From NCBI GenBank assembly GCA_963705495.1, contig CAVPJQ010000008.1:62001-126000 (forward strand): a DNA stretch of 64,000 nt, read 5' to 3'. The stretch comes from DATBVX01 sp963705495. Its GTDB lineage: Bacteria > Pseudomonadota > Gammaproteobacteria > Steroidobacterales > Steroidobacteraceae. The notes beneath the pieces were generated by a model. That model saw nothing but the letters and a program-made list of their open reading frames with translations. It did not search any database and had not been told where the DNA came from. This document shows, piece after piece, positions 32,243 to 40,963 of this stretch (position 1 is its first letter; every line of letters starts with the position of its first letter). The position numbers were made by a program, and so were the translations under genes.

Positions 32243-34414
32243 ATGCGACATCTGGGATCTGCCGCGGTCCTGAGCGTGACCGCGTTGACCGGGCTGGCGA
32301 TCTGCGCCTGCACGCCGCACGGCACTCAACGGGACAGCTCAATGCGTGATGCGTCAAAACGGGCAGCGCCGCCGCTTGCCGAAGCGCGGCCCCAGCCGGT
32401 GCTGTCGCCGAACGGCGTGCGCATCGATCCGTACTACTGGCTGCGCGACGACACACGACTCGACCCGAAAGTTCTCGGGTATCTCAATGCCGAAAACGAG
32501 TACACCGATGCCGCGCTCGGGCCACTCAAGACCCTGGAGGAAAAAATCTACCAGGAGATCGTGGCGCGCATTCCGCAGGATGATGTCAGCGTGCCGTATC
32601 GCAAGCGCGGTTACTGGTACGTCACGCGCGTGAAAGCGGGCAGTGAGTACCCGATCTACGCACGGCGCCGCGATGTCCCCGACGCGCCTGAGGAACTTCT
32701 GCTCGATGTCAACGAGCTCGCCAGGGGACACGACTATTTCAACATCGGCACCTACGTGCCGAGCTACGACAATCGCCTCATGGCCTATGCGGAGGACACC
32801 GTCGGGCGACGGCAATACGTGCTGCGCGTCAAGGATCTGCAGTCCGGCGCCGCGCTTCCCGACACCGTCGAGAATGCCGAGCCGTCGATCGTCTGGGCTG
32901 GAGACAGCCAGTCATTCCTCTACGTGGAAAAGGACCCGGTCACGCTTCTCGGTTTTCGCGTCCGGCGGCACGCGCTTGGCACCAAGGTGGTCGACGACCC
33001 GATTGTCTGGGAGCAGACCGACACGACGTTCTACACCGATATCAGCGAATCGAAATCAGGGCGCTACATCTTCATCGGCACCGAAAGCACCGTTTCCTCG
33101 GAGTGGTGGTACGCGCGCACCGATGACCCGGCGCTCAAGTTCAAGGTAGTGCTGCCGCGCGAGCGCGATCACGAGTACTCAGTCGAGGACCTGGGCGCGG
33201 ACTTCATCATCCGTACGAACTGGCAGGCCCCGAATTTCCGCATCATGCGTGCGCCGATCGAATCCGCCGGTGATCGCAGCACCTGGCGCGATGTGATCGC
33301 GCATCGAGGCGATGCGTTTCTGCACGACTTCGAGGTGTTCCGGGATTTCCTCGCGGTGGCGGAACGTTCCGGAGGGCTGCGCAAGATCCGCATCAAGCCG
33401 TGGTCGGGCGGGGCGGAGCGGCTCATTGACGCGGACGAGGCAGCGTACACGGCGATGTTCGGCGCCAACGCCGAGCTCGATTCGAACCTGCTGCGCTACA
33501 CGTACAGCTCGCTGACCACCCCCACGACGACCTACGACTACGACATGCAGGACGGGTCGCGCATCCTGCTGAAGCGCGATCCAGTCCCACCGCCATTCAA
33601 TTCCGCCAACTACAGCACTGAATACCTGCATGCAGCCGCACGCGACGGTCAGCAGGTACCGGTATCGATCGTGTACCGCAAGGGACTGAAGCGCGATGGC
33701 AAGGCGCCCATCTACCAATACGGCTATGGCTCCTACGGCATCTCGGTGGACCCGACTTTTTCGCCGAGCTGGGTGAGCCTCCTCGACCGCGGCTTCGTCG
33801 TCGCGATCGCGCATATCCGCGGCGGACAGGAGCTCGGCCGCCGCTGGTATGACGACGGGAGGCTGTTGCACAAGGTCAATACCTTCACGGATTTCATCGA
33901 CGTGACCGATTACCTGGTGCGCGAACGCTGGGGAGCGCGCGACAAGGTCATCGCGGAGGGCCGCAGCGCCGGCGGACTGCTGATGGGCGCGATCGCCAAC
34001 AGGGCCCCGGATCGCTACCGAGTGATCCTCGCCGGCGTACCGTTCGTCGACGTCGTGACCACGATGCTGGATGAATCGATCCCGCTCACGACGGGCGAAT
34101 ACGACGAATGGGGCGATCCGCGTGAGGCGGAGTACTACGAGTACATGCTGTCCTATTCCCCGTACGACCAGGTCGCCGCGCACGCCTATCCCGCGATGTT
34201 CGTCACCACCGGCCTCTGGGACAGCCAGGTGCAATACTTCGAGCCCGCGAAATGGGTGGCGAAGCTGCGCGCCACCAAGACCGATACGCAGCCGCTCCTG
34301 CTACACACCAACATGGAAGCAGGCCACGGCGGCCGGTCGGGACGTTTTCGGCGCTACCGCGAGACAGCCATGGAGTACGCGTTCGTGCTGGGCCAGCTCG
34401 AACTCCACCGGTGA
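32243..34414 (+). CDS. S9A prolyl oligopeptidase family protein, exported
   Basis: 723 residues. N-terminal signal (MRHLGSAAVLSVTALTGLAI then Cys residues, possibly lipidated). The beta-propeller domain covers about residues 70-440; DPYYWLRDD at its start is typical of oligopeptidase B-like enzymes. The catalytic alpha/beta-hydrolase domain has GYGSYGISVDP, HIRGGQELGRRWYDDG, nucleophile Ser575 in EGRSAGGLLMGA, and the His region GHGGRSGRF. It should cleave short peptides in the periplasm or outside. The closely spaced downstream gene (40 bp) encodes another exported protein. Confidence 0.93.
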   Translation: MRHLGSAAVLSVTALTGLAICACTPHGTQRDSSMRDASKRAAPPLAEARPQPVLSPNGVRIDPYYWLRDDTRLDPKVLGYLNAENEYTDAALGPLKTLEEKIYQEIVARIPQDDVSVPYRKRGYWYVTRVKAGSEYPIYARRRDVPDAPEELLLDVNELARGHDYFNIGTYVPSYDNRLMAYAEDTVGRRQYVLRVKDLQSGAALPDTVENAEPSIVWAGDSQSFLYVEKDPVTLLGFRVRRHALGTKVVDDPIVWEQTDTTFYTDISESKSGRYIFIGTESTVSSEWWYARTDDPALKFKVVLPRERDHEYSVEDLGADFIIRTNWQAPNFRIMRAPIESAGDRSTWRDVIAHRGDAFLHDFEVFRDFLAVAERSGGLRKIRIKPWSGGAERLIDADEAAYTAMFGANAELDSNLLRYTYSSLTTPTTTYDYDMQDGSRILLKRDPVPPPFNSANYSTEYLHAAARDGQQVPVSIVYRKGLKRDGKAPIYQYGYGSYGISVDPTFSPSWVSLLDRGFVVAIAHIRGGQELGRRWYDDGRLLHKVNTFTDFIDVTDYLVRERWGARDKVIAEGRSAGGLLMGAIANRAPDRYRVILAGVPFVDVVTTMLDESIPLTTGEYDEWGDPREAEYYEYMLSYSPYDQVAAHAYPAMFVTTGLWDSQVQYFEPAKWVAKLRATKTDTQPLLLHTNMEAGHGGRSGRFRRYRETAMEYAFVLGQLELHR

Positions 34415-34454
34415 AGCGCTGGAGTAAGATGGCACGCACCGCGGCAGGTATCTC

Positions 34455-36263
34455 ATGTTTATCACGAGACGGTTCTGGCTTTGCACGCTGCTTTGCCTCC
34501 TCAGCAGCCCGAGCTTCTCGCACGACGACCTGATCGGCACGCGTTATGTCGCAATGACCGGTGTCGATGCGGGCGATTGCGATCATCCGCACGAGCCGTG
34601 TCGCACGATCGCCTACGCACTCACGCAAATCCCGCCCGGCGGAACGGTCAAAGTCGCATACGGGTTTTACTCCATTGAAGGCATAGACGCTGACGACCTG
34701 CTGCACGGGAAGAGTGGCGTGCTCGGCGGTTTCAGCACCGGGGACGAGTTCAAGCACCAGGACCTCGAGCGCAATCACACGATCGTCTACGGATTGCCGC
34801 CCAGCGAGCGCGATCGACTATTGACCCGCGGTCTCAGGCTGATGGTGGACCAGGTCGTCAAGCGCGCCGGCCTTGCGGGAATCACGCAAGGCCTTGCGAG
34901 TCAGCGGCCCGCGGCGCTCGCCGCGCGACCGGTCGCCGCAAATTGTGTGCAGGGTTTCGCTGGTCCGTTCCCGTGCCGCAATGTCGACTTGCTGGCGCAG
35001 GTGCGGCTGTCGGATCTGTCCACGCGCCCCGGCACGATGAGCAACATGTGGGGCTTCGTCGATCTTGACGACAACCGTGAATACGCCGTGGTCGGGGTTT
35101 CAAACGCGACCGTGGTCATCGAGGTGACCGATCCCGTCAATCCTCGCGAAGTCGGTTCGGTTCCCGGCAACAACAGCTTGTGGCGCGAGGTCAAGGTCTA
35201 CCAGTTCTTCGATCCGGCGCTGAATCGCCATCGTGCGTATGCGTATATCACTACGGAGGCGGCGCAGGGCGGGTTGCAGATCATCGATCTGTCCAATCTC
35301 CCCGCGAGCGTGCAGCTGGCCAACACGCTCCGCGACTTCCAGACCTCGCACACGCTGCATGTATCGAACGTCGACTACGCCAGCAATGCGGCCCTCAGCG
35401 GCCGGGAGGCTTTCCTCTATATCGCGGGCTCGAATCTCAACAGCGGCTCGTTCCGTATCTATTCGCTCGCCGACCCGGTGGTTCCGCAGCTGGTGACGGC
35501 GGCGCCGGCCGGAACCGGCTACATGCACGACTCGACCACACTCTTCATCACTGACAACCGCACCACGCAGTGCAGCCAGGGTCACAACCCGTGCCAGGTG
35601 CTGGTCGATTTCAACGAAAGCACCATTGACCTCTGGGACGTCACCGACAAGGCGCAACCGGTGCGCCTGAGCGCCACCGGCTATCCGGAGGCGCGCTACA
35701 CACATTCCGGCTGGCCGACGCCGGATCAGCGTTTCATCGTGGTTCACGATGAGCTCGATGAGCTGCGCATCGGCTTCAACACGCACATGTACACGCTCGA
35801 TATCGGCGACCTGGTGACGCCGCGCCTCGTGACCTCATACCTCGGGCCGGACAGCACCACCGATCACAACGGCTACGCCAAGGGCGACCGTTACTATGTG
35901 TCGCACTATCGACGCGGGCTGGAGATCCTTGATCTCGCAAATCCGGAAGCGCTGCGCGAGGTCGCGCGCTTGGATACGTTCCTTTCGCCCGCGGACAACG
36001 TCGCGGGCACGGATGGCGCCTGGGGCGTCTATCCATTCCTGCCGTCGGGCAACATCCTGATCAGCGATATCGACAATGGGCTGTTCGTCCTGCGCGACCG
36101 CTCGCATGATCCTCCGGATCCGGTAGTGCCACCGCCACCGACACCACCACCGTCGGGGAGTGGTGGCGGCGGCGGTGGTGCGCCCGATATGCTGTCGCTG
36201 TTCCTCGCCAGCGTCGCGCTCGGCTGGGCTGCCCGCCGGCGAATCGGGGCACGGCCGTCCTGA
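34455..36263 (+). CDS. Choice-of-anchor-B-like LVIVD-repeat surface protein with GlyGly-CTERM-like tail
   Basis: 602 residues. Signal peptide at 1-22, then a beta-propeller-like body with LVIVD-type repeats (VVIEVTDPVNPREVGSV, LQIIDLSNL, LEILDLANPEALREVA), as in choice-of-anchor B proteins. A Pro-rich spacer (VVPPPPTPPPSG) leads to a Gly run, a hydrophobic segment (MLSLFLASVALGWAA) and RRR. This tripartite end resembles GlyGly-CTERM signals, which are processed by rhombosortase and linked to type II secretion. gspA/gspB lie 19 kb away. Function is unknown; cell-surface localisation is likely. Confidence 0.85.
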   Translation: MFITRRFWLCTLLCLLSSPSFSHDDLIGTRYVAMTGVDAGDCDHPHEPCRTIAYALTQIPPGGTVKVAYGFYSIEGIDADDLLHGKSGVLGGFSTGDEFKHQDLERNHTIVYGLPPSERDRLLTRGLRLMVDQVVKRAGLAGITQGLASQRPAALAARPVAANCVQGFAGPFPCRNVDLLAQVRLSDLSTRPGTMSNMWGFVDLDDNREYAVVGVSNATVVIEVTDPVNPREVGSVPGNNSLWREVKVYQFFDPALNRHRAYAYITTEAAQGGLQIIDLSNLPASVQLANTLRDFQTSHTLHVSNVDYASNAALSGREAFLYIAGSNLNSGSFRIYSLADPVVPQLVTAAPAGTGYMHDSTTLFITDNRTTQCSQGHNPCQVLVDFNESTIDLWDVTDKAQPVRLSATGYPEARYTHSGWPTPDQRFIVVHDELDELRIGFNTHMYTLDIGDLVTPRLVTSYLGPDSTTDHNGYAKGDRYYVSHYRRGLEILDLANPEALREVARLDTFLSPADNVAGTDGAWGVYPFLPSGNILISDIDNGLFVLRDRSHDPPDPVVPPPPTPPPSGSGGGGGGAPDMLSLFLASVALGWAARRRIGARPS

Positions 36264-36296
36264 GCAAGATGCAACCGGCTTACTAAGGAGTGGCGT

Positions 36297-37235
36297 ATGC
36301 CCACGCACGGCCAGTCACGTCGCGATTTTTGCGGGACCCTCGTCGTCGGGGCCGCCGGCGCGGCCATGGCGACGCTGGCGCCGCAGGCCTTGCCCGCTGC
36401 GGAGGCTGCGATGCTCAAGCGTAGGATTCCCTCAACCGGTGAAGAGCTGCCGGTCATCGGCCTCGGCACCTCGGGCGTGTTCGATGTCGGCGGAGGCAGC
36501 ACCGAGCGCGCGCCCCTGACCGAGGTACTCGACATCCTGACGAGTGCCGGAGGAACGCTCCTCGATACCTCGCCCATGTACGGGCGCGCCGAAGCAGTCT
36601 CCGGTGATCTCATCGCCTCACTTGGCTTGCGGCCGCGCATGTTCATTGCCACTAAGGTCTGGACCCGCGGCAAGGACGCTGGCCTGCAGCAGATCGAGAA
36701 TTCGCTGCGCTTGCTCAAGGTGAGCAAGCTCGATCTGGTGCAGGTCCACAACCTCCTCGATCTTGAGACCCAGCTCGCCAACCTGCGCGCCCTGAAGCAG
36801 CAGGGCAAAGTGCGCTACATCGGGGTCACGCATTACACGGTGGCTTCGCACGCGGATCTCGAGGATCTGATCCGCAAGGAGCCGCTCGATTTCGTGCAGT
36901 TCAACTACTCGATCGCCACGCGCGAAGCCGAGCAGCGACTGCTGCCACTCGCGGCGGAGCGCAAGGTGGCGACGCTGATCAACCGTCCTTTCGAAGACGG
37001 CGCATTGTTCTCGCGCACGCGCGGCAAGGAGCTGCCGGCCTGGGCGGCGGACATCGACTGCACCAGTTGGGGACAGTTCTTCCTCAAGTACATCGTGAGC
37101 CATCCGGCGGTCACCTGCGTGATTCCCGCGACCGCCAACCCCGCACACATGCGCAACAACGTCGCTGCGGGTGAGGGCCGCCTTCCCGACGAGAAGATGC
37201 GCGAGCGCATGGCCTTGTACGTGGCCGGCCTGTGA
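36297..37235 (+). CDS. Tat-exported aldo/keto reductase
   Basis: 312 residues. Tat signal SRRDFCGTLVVGAAGAA, then an aldo/keto reductase barrel: GLGTSGVFDVGG, LLDTSPMYGRAEAVSGD (catalytic Tyr), TKVWTRGKDAGLQQIENSL (Lys), DLVQVHNL (His), YIGVTHYT, and a C-terminal CVIPATANPAHMRNN segment typical of the family. An exported NAD(P)H-type enzyme is unusual, because the cofactor must be loaded before Tat export. The stop overlaps the GTG start of the transporter gene. Confidence 0.9.
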   Translation: MPTHGQSRRDFCGTLVVGAAGAAMATLAPQALPAAEAAMLKRRIPSTGEELPVIGLGTSGVFDVGGGSTERAPLTEVLDILTSAGGTLLDTSPMYGRAEAVSGDLIASLGLRPRMFIATKVWTRGKDAGLQQIENSLRLLKVSKLDLVQVHNLLDLETQLANLRALKQQGKVRYIGVTHYTVASHADLEDLIRKEPLDFVQFNYSIATREAEQRLLPLAAERKVATLINRPFEDGALFSRTRGKELPAWAADIDCTSWGQFFLKYIVSHPAVTCVIPATANPAHMRNNVAAGEGRLPDEKMRERMALYVAGL

Positions 37236-38545
37236 GCGCACAGCTTTCGCCAGCCGCGCGCATCCTGCAGCGCCTGGCCCAGATCGAGCCCGAGGAGCGG
37301 CCCGCGGTCGCGGCGGCCTTCGTGCTCTTTTTCTGCGTGCTGTGCGGCTACTTCATGCTGCGGCCGGTGCGCGAAACGATTGGCACCGTCCTCGGGGAGA
37401 AGGAAGTCGAGGACCTGTTCGTCGCCACGTGGCTCGGCTCGATCGCGGTGATACCGATCTACGGCCTTGCGTGCTCGCACCTGCCCCGCGCGGTCGTGCT
37501 GGCGGCGGTTTATGCGCTGTTCGGCGGGTCGCTCCTCGTGCTCGCCGGCGAGATGAGCGCCGATCCGGGGAACGTCGCAGCGGCGCGCTTCTTCTACGTC
37601 TGGATCAGCATCTTCAACCTGTTCGTGGTGTCGGTGTTCTGGACACTGATGGTGGATCGAAGCACCTCCGAGCAAGCCAAGCGCCTGTTCGGCGTGATCG
37701 CCGCAGGGGGCACGATCGGCGGATTGATTGCGCCAGTGCTCACCGACTTCCTGATCGGCCGCGTCGGCCGCACCGGTGTGCTGATCGCCTCGGCCAGCAT
37801 GTTTGCAGTCGCCATCCTCTGCCAGATGATCCTGCTGCGACTGTGGCGACGCAGCCCCAAAGCAGCGAGCGCGGACTCGCCGATCAAGGAAAGGCCGATC
37901 GGCGGCAATCCATTTGCCGGCATCACGCAGGTCCTGCGCTCTCCCTACCTGCTCGGCTTTTGTCTGTTCGTGTTCCTGCTCGCCTCGGTGACCACGTTCC
38001 TGTACTTCGATCAGCTGCGGCTGGTGAAGGAAGCATTTCCGAACGAGGACGATCGCACCCAGGTATTCGCGCGCATCGACTTCGTAGTGCAGGCGGTGAC
38101 GCTTTTCACGCAGCTCTTTTTCACCGGGCGCATCGCCTCGCGTCTAGGCGTCGTGGTGCTGCTGGTATCGGTGCCGCTCGCGATGCTGGGTGGTTTCCTG
38201 ACCCTGGCACTCATCAGTAATTTCTGGGTGCTGGCTGTGGTGATGGTCATCCGTCGCGCTGGTGAGTACGCGCTGACACGCCCTGGCCGCGAGATCCTGT
38301 TCACCTCGGTTGACACCGAGACCAAGTACAAGGCGAAGAACTTCATCGACGTCGTTGTCTACCGCGGCGGTGACGCCCTTTCTTCGCAGGTGCGCGGTGG
38401 CCTGAAGGCGAGCGACATGTCCACGGCCGCGCTCGCGCTGGTGGGGGCCGGGCTGGCGTTGCTGTGGGCCTTCGTCGGCTTATGGCTTGCCCGCCGCCAC
38501 GACGCGCAGCCGGCGGCCGAAGGCGCGGTGGCTCCGGTGCGCTGA
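37232..38545 (+). CDS. ATP/ADP-translocase-like (NTP/NDP exchange) MFS transporter
   Basis: 437 residues, about twelve membrane helices. Related to the Npt1/Tlc ATP:ADP antiporter superfamily seen in free-living bacteria: FVLFFCVLCGYFMLRPVRETIG near the start, FWTLMVDRSTSEQAKRLFG and GVIAAGGTIGGLIAP in the middle, and KYKAKNFIDVVVYRGGD late. In obligate intracellular bacteria the family imports ATP; in free-living species the substrate is unknown. GTG start overlaps the aldo/keto reductase stop (GTGA), so the two are translationally coupled. Confidence 0.85.
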   Translation: MSAQLSPAARILQRLAQIEPEERPAVAAAFVLFFCVLCGYFMLRPVRETIGTVLGEKEVEDLFVATWLGSIAVIPIYGLACSHLPRAVVLAAVYALFGGSLLVLAGEMSADPGNVAAARFFYVWISIFNLFVVSVFWTLMVDRSTSEQAKRLFGVIAAGGTIGGLIAPVLTDFLIGRVGRTGVLIASASMFAVAILCQMILLRLWRRSPKAASADSPIKERPIGGNPFAGITQVLRSPYLLGFCLFVFLLASVTTFLYFDQLRLVKEAFPNEDDRTQVFARIDFVVQAVTLFTQLFFTGRIASRLGVVVLLVSVPLAMLGGFLTLALISNFWVLAVVMVIRRAGEYALTRPGREILFTSVDTETKYKAKNFIDVVVYRGGDALSSQVRGGLKASDMSTAALALVGAGLALLWAFVGLWLARRHDAQPAAEGAVAPVR

Positions 38546-38906
38546 CCGGGTGTTCCCGGGCCGCGTCAGCGGCGTGCGTCCGCGTGTCGGGCGTGAGGTC
38601 CGGTTCCGGCAGGCAGCTTGCCAGCCATTTCGAACCGTTGGTCCCACCGCGCGGGCGTCTGGTCCCGACAGGGTTGAGTCAGCGTGTCAGACCCTCAGGC
38701 TAGGCCCCGAGCGCCAAAGGAACTTTTTGCAGATGTCATGCAACCAATCCGATCGCGGCCGCATCCATCAAGAGCAACGTGTCCGAGGGCGCTGCGACGC
38801 CGAGTCCTCCTGCAAGAGGTTGGCTTGAGTGATACCCCATTGAAGCCAATTTGCACGCGGCGTCGCGGCGTCCACGGACACGCTATCAGCATGGCCGCTC
38901 AGAGCC
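38546..38906. other. Non-coding gap upstream of the two-component operon
   Basis: 361 bp separating the transporter stop from the sensor kinase start. No gene, tRNA or strong hairpin was found. A GGAACTTTTTGCA at 38718-38730 resembles the -35 of extracytoplasmic-function sigma promoters, but no matching -10 was seen at the right distance, so no promoter is called. The gap probably holds the promoter of the LytS-LytTR-oxidoreductase operon. Confidence 0.4.
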
Positions 38907-40166
38907 ATGAGCGCTGAGGTCCGGATCGAGGTCGAGGCTGCGGAGCCGGTGCCCGCACCGACCCATGGCATCAACGCGCTCTCGCGGCCCCCGCTCCTGG
39001 CCCCGTTCCACAACGCAGCCATGGCCCCTTCCGCTCAGTCGGTCTGGCCGGTAATCCTCTGGACGACGATTCCATTCTGGTTGCTGATGACGGCCACGCG
39101 CGTGCTCGGCTATACGGTGCGCGTCGCGGCGGTTCCAGACGTACAGATTGCCGAACCTCTGGAGCGCACTCTCCAGCACGCGATCCTGTTCTTCATTCTG
39201 ATCGTGTTCTATCGGGCGGCGCTCGCCATCGGCTGGCCGCAGCAACGGCGTTGGCTCGCCGGCGCCGCTCACCTCGCGCTCGCATCGCTGTTTGCACTGC
39301 TGGCGACGCCCGTGCTCACGCTCAGCATCGATCTGACCGAGCCGCAGCTCAAGTGGCTGCCGACCATGATCTCGGGCGACGGGGCGGTCAGAGAACAGGT
39401 CAGCGAATGGCTCCACTCAGGCATCCTGCTGGTGAGTATCCCGGATTTCTTCATCTCCTACTGGTTCGGCCTGGTGTTGATCCTCGGCGTGCGCACCTAT
39501 CTCGACCTGCGTGATCATCGCCTGCGCCTCGCACAACTCGAGCACGAGAATGTGCGCGCGCGTCTGCACGCGCTGCGCATGCAGTTGCATCCGCATTTCC
39601 TGTTCAACACCCTGCACTCGGTGAGCGGACTCATCGATGCACGACCCGCCGTCGCACGTCAGATCATCGTGCGACTCGGGGATCTGTTGCGCCGGACGCT
39701 GCGCGACAGCGACGCTGATCTCGTGCCGCTCGCCCGCGAAATCGATTTCGTGCGCAACTATCTCGAGATCCAGCAACTCAGGTTTCCCGATCGCCTGCGC
39801 TTTGCGATTCGTGTCGACGCGGCGGTGCAGGATGCAATGGTGCCGAGCCTGATCCTGCAACCTCTGGCGGAGAACGCGGTGGTGCATGGCGCCGCCGAGG
39901 AAGAAGAGCGGGTCAACGTCAGCATCGATGCGCGCCAGGTCATCGACTCACGTCGGCTGGAACGCTGGCTCGAGCTCAGCGTTCACAACACCGGCAGTCC
40001 TGACGCGGAGGGCGAGGGCTCAGGGGCGCACATCGGCACCGGTAATACCCGCGAGCGGTTGCGCGCTCTGTACGGGGAGAATTTCACACTCGAGTTTCGG
40101 GCGCCGCCCGAGGGCGGATTCCTGGCGTTCCTGCGCATTCCATTTCGGGAGGGTATTCTCGAATGA
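38907..40166 (+). CDS. LytS-type sensor histidine kinase
   Basis: 419 residues. Four membrane segments (WPVILWTTIPFWLLM, HAILFFILIVFYRAAL, HLALASLFALLATPVLT, DFFISYWFGLVLILGV). They are followed by the His_kinase domain of the LytS/YehU group: LRMQLHPHFLFNTLHSVSGL with the phospho-acceptor His near 228, and an ATPase end (LILQPLAENAVVHGA; GTGNTRERLRALYG). No periplasmic sensor domain is evident, so the signal is probably sensed in the membrane. It overlaps the response regulator gene by 4 bp. Confidence 0.93.
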   Translation: MSAEVRIEVEAAEPVPAPTHGINALSRPPLLAPFHNAAMAPSAQSVWPVILWTTIPFWLLMTATRVLGYTVRVAAVPDVQIAEPLERTLQHAILFFILIVFYRAALAIGWPQQRRWLAGAAHLALASLFALLATPVLTLSIDLTEPQLKWLPTMISGDGAVREQVSEWLHSGILLVSIPDFFISYWFGLVLILGVRTYLDLRDHRLRLAQLEHENVRARLHALRMQLHPHFLFNTLHSVSGLIDARPAVARQIIVRLGDLLRRTLRDSDADLVPLAREIDFVRNYLEIQQLRFPDRLRFAIRVDAAVQDAMVPSLILQPLAENAVVHGAAEEEERVNVSIDARQVIDSRRLERWLELSVHNTGSPDAEGEGSGAHIGTGNTRERLRALYGENFTLEFRAPPEGGFLAFLRIPFREGILE

Positions 40167-40963
40167 ACACCGCGACGATGATCCGCACGCTGATCGTGGA
40201 CGATGAGCCGATCGCCCGCCAGACCTTGAAAGACTACTGTGCTCTCGAGGGCGACATCGAGGTCGTCGGCGAGTGCCGGTATGGCGCCGAAGCAGTCAAG
40301 CGCATCGCGGCACTGCACCCTGACCTGGTGTTTCTCGATGTACAGATGCGCCGCGTGAACGGCCTGGAAGTCATCGACAAGATCGGGCGCGAGGCGATGC
40401 CGCTCGTGATCTTCGTGACCGCGTACGATCAGTACGCGGTGGATGCATTCGAGCTCAACGCCGTGGATTATCTCCTCAAGCCTTTTGACCGTGAGCGCTT
40501 TCATGCGGCTGTAGAGCGCGCCAGGTCGCGTCTGACCAGCCCCGCCGGCAATGACGTACGCGCCCAGGTCCAGGCAGCGGTGCGCCAGATTCTCGGCAAC
40601 ATGCAGGGGACGCTGCCGGGCACCGGACCGAAGCGCATCGTGGCGGAGAAGAACGACCGCTATATCTTCGTCGATCCAGGCGACGTGCACGCCGTCGAGG
40701 CAAGTCGCAATTACATCACTCTGCACGTCGGCAGTGATCGTTACCTGCTCCGCTGCGGTATGCAGCAGGCCGAAACGATGCTCGATCCGACGATGTTTCT
40801 GCGCATCCACCGCTCGGTGATTATCAATACGCGCCACATCCGCGAGATGGCGCGCCAGCTCTACGGCGATTACGAAGTGACGCTGGCGAATGGGACGAAA
40901 TTCACTTCAGGGCGAGCCTACCGCCGCCGCGTGGTCAACTACATCAACAGTGGGCGACTTTGA
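40163..40963 (+). CDS. LytTR-family response regulator
   Basis: 266 residues. Receiver domain (residues 8-125) with acidic pocket LIVDDEPIA, phospho-acceptor Asp59 in VFLDVQM, TAYDQYAVDAFELNAVDYLLKPF. The C-terminal LytTR DNA-binding domain (about 155-262) has RYIFVDPGDVHAVEASRNYITLHVG and FLRIHRSVIIN. Partner of the upstream kinase (ATGA overlap). Its own stop overlaps the start of the molybdenum hydroxylase gene, making a three-gene coupled operon. Confidence 0.95.
   Translation: MNTATMIRTLIVDDEPIARQTLKDYCALEGDIEVVGECRYGAEAVKRIAALHPDLVFLDVQMRRVNGLEVIDKIGREAMPLVIFVTAYDQYAVDAFELNAVDYLLKPFDRERFHAAVERARSRLTSPAGNDVRAQVQAAVRQILGNMQGTLPGTGPKRIVAEKNDRYIFVDPGDVHAVEASRNYITLHVGSDRYLLRCGMQQAETMLDPTMFLRIHRSVIINTRHIREMARQLYGDYEVTLANGTKFTSGRAYRRRVVNYINSGRL

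Noticed and set aside
36121..36180. Apparent DNA palindrome of CCACC and GGTGG units
   Set aside because: Explained by adjacent poly-Pro and poly-Gly codons of the GlyGly-CTERM-like tail, whose codons are complementary by nature.
38718..38730. ECF sigma promoter-like GGAACTTTTTGCA
   Set aside because: No -10 element at the expected spacing; one half-site alone is not enough.
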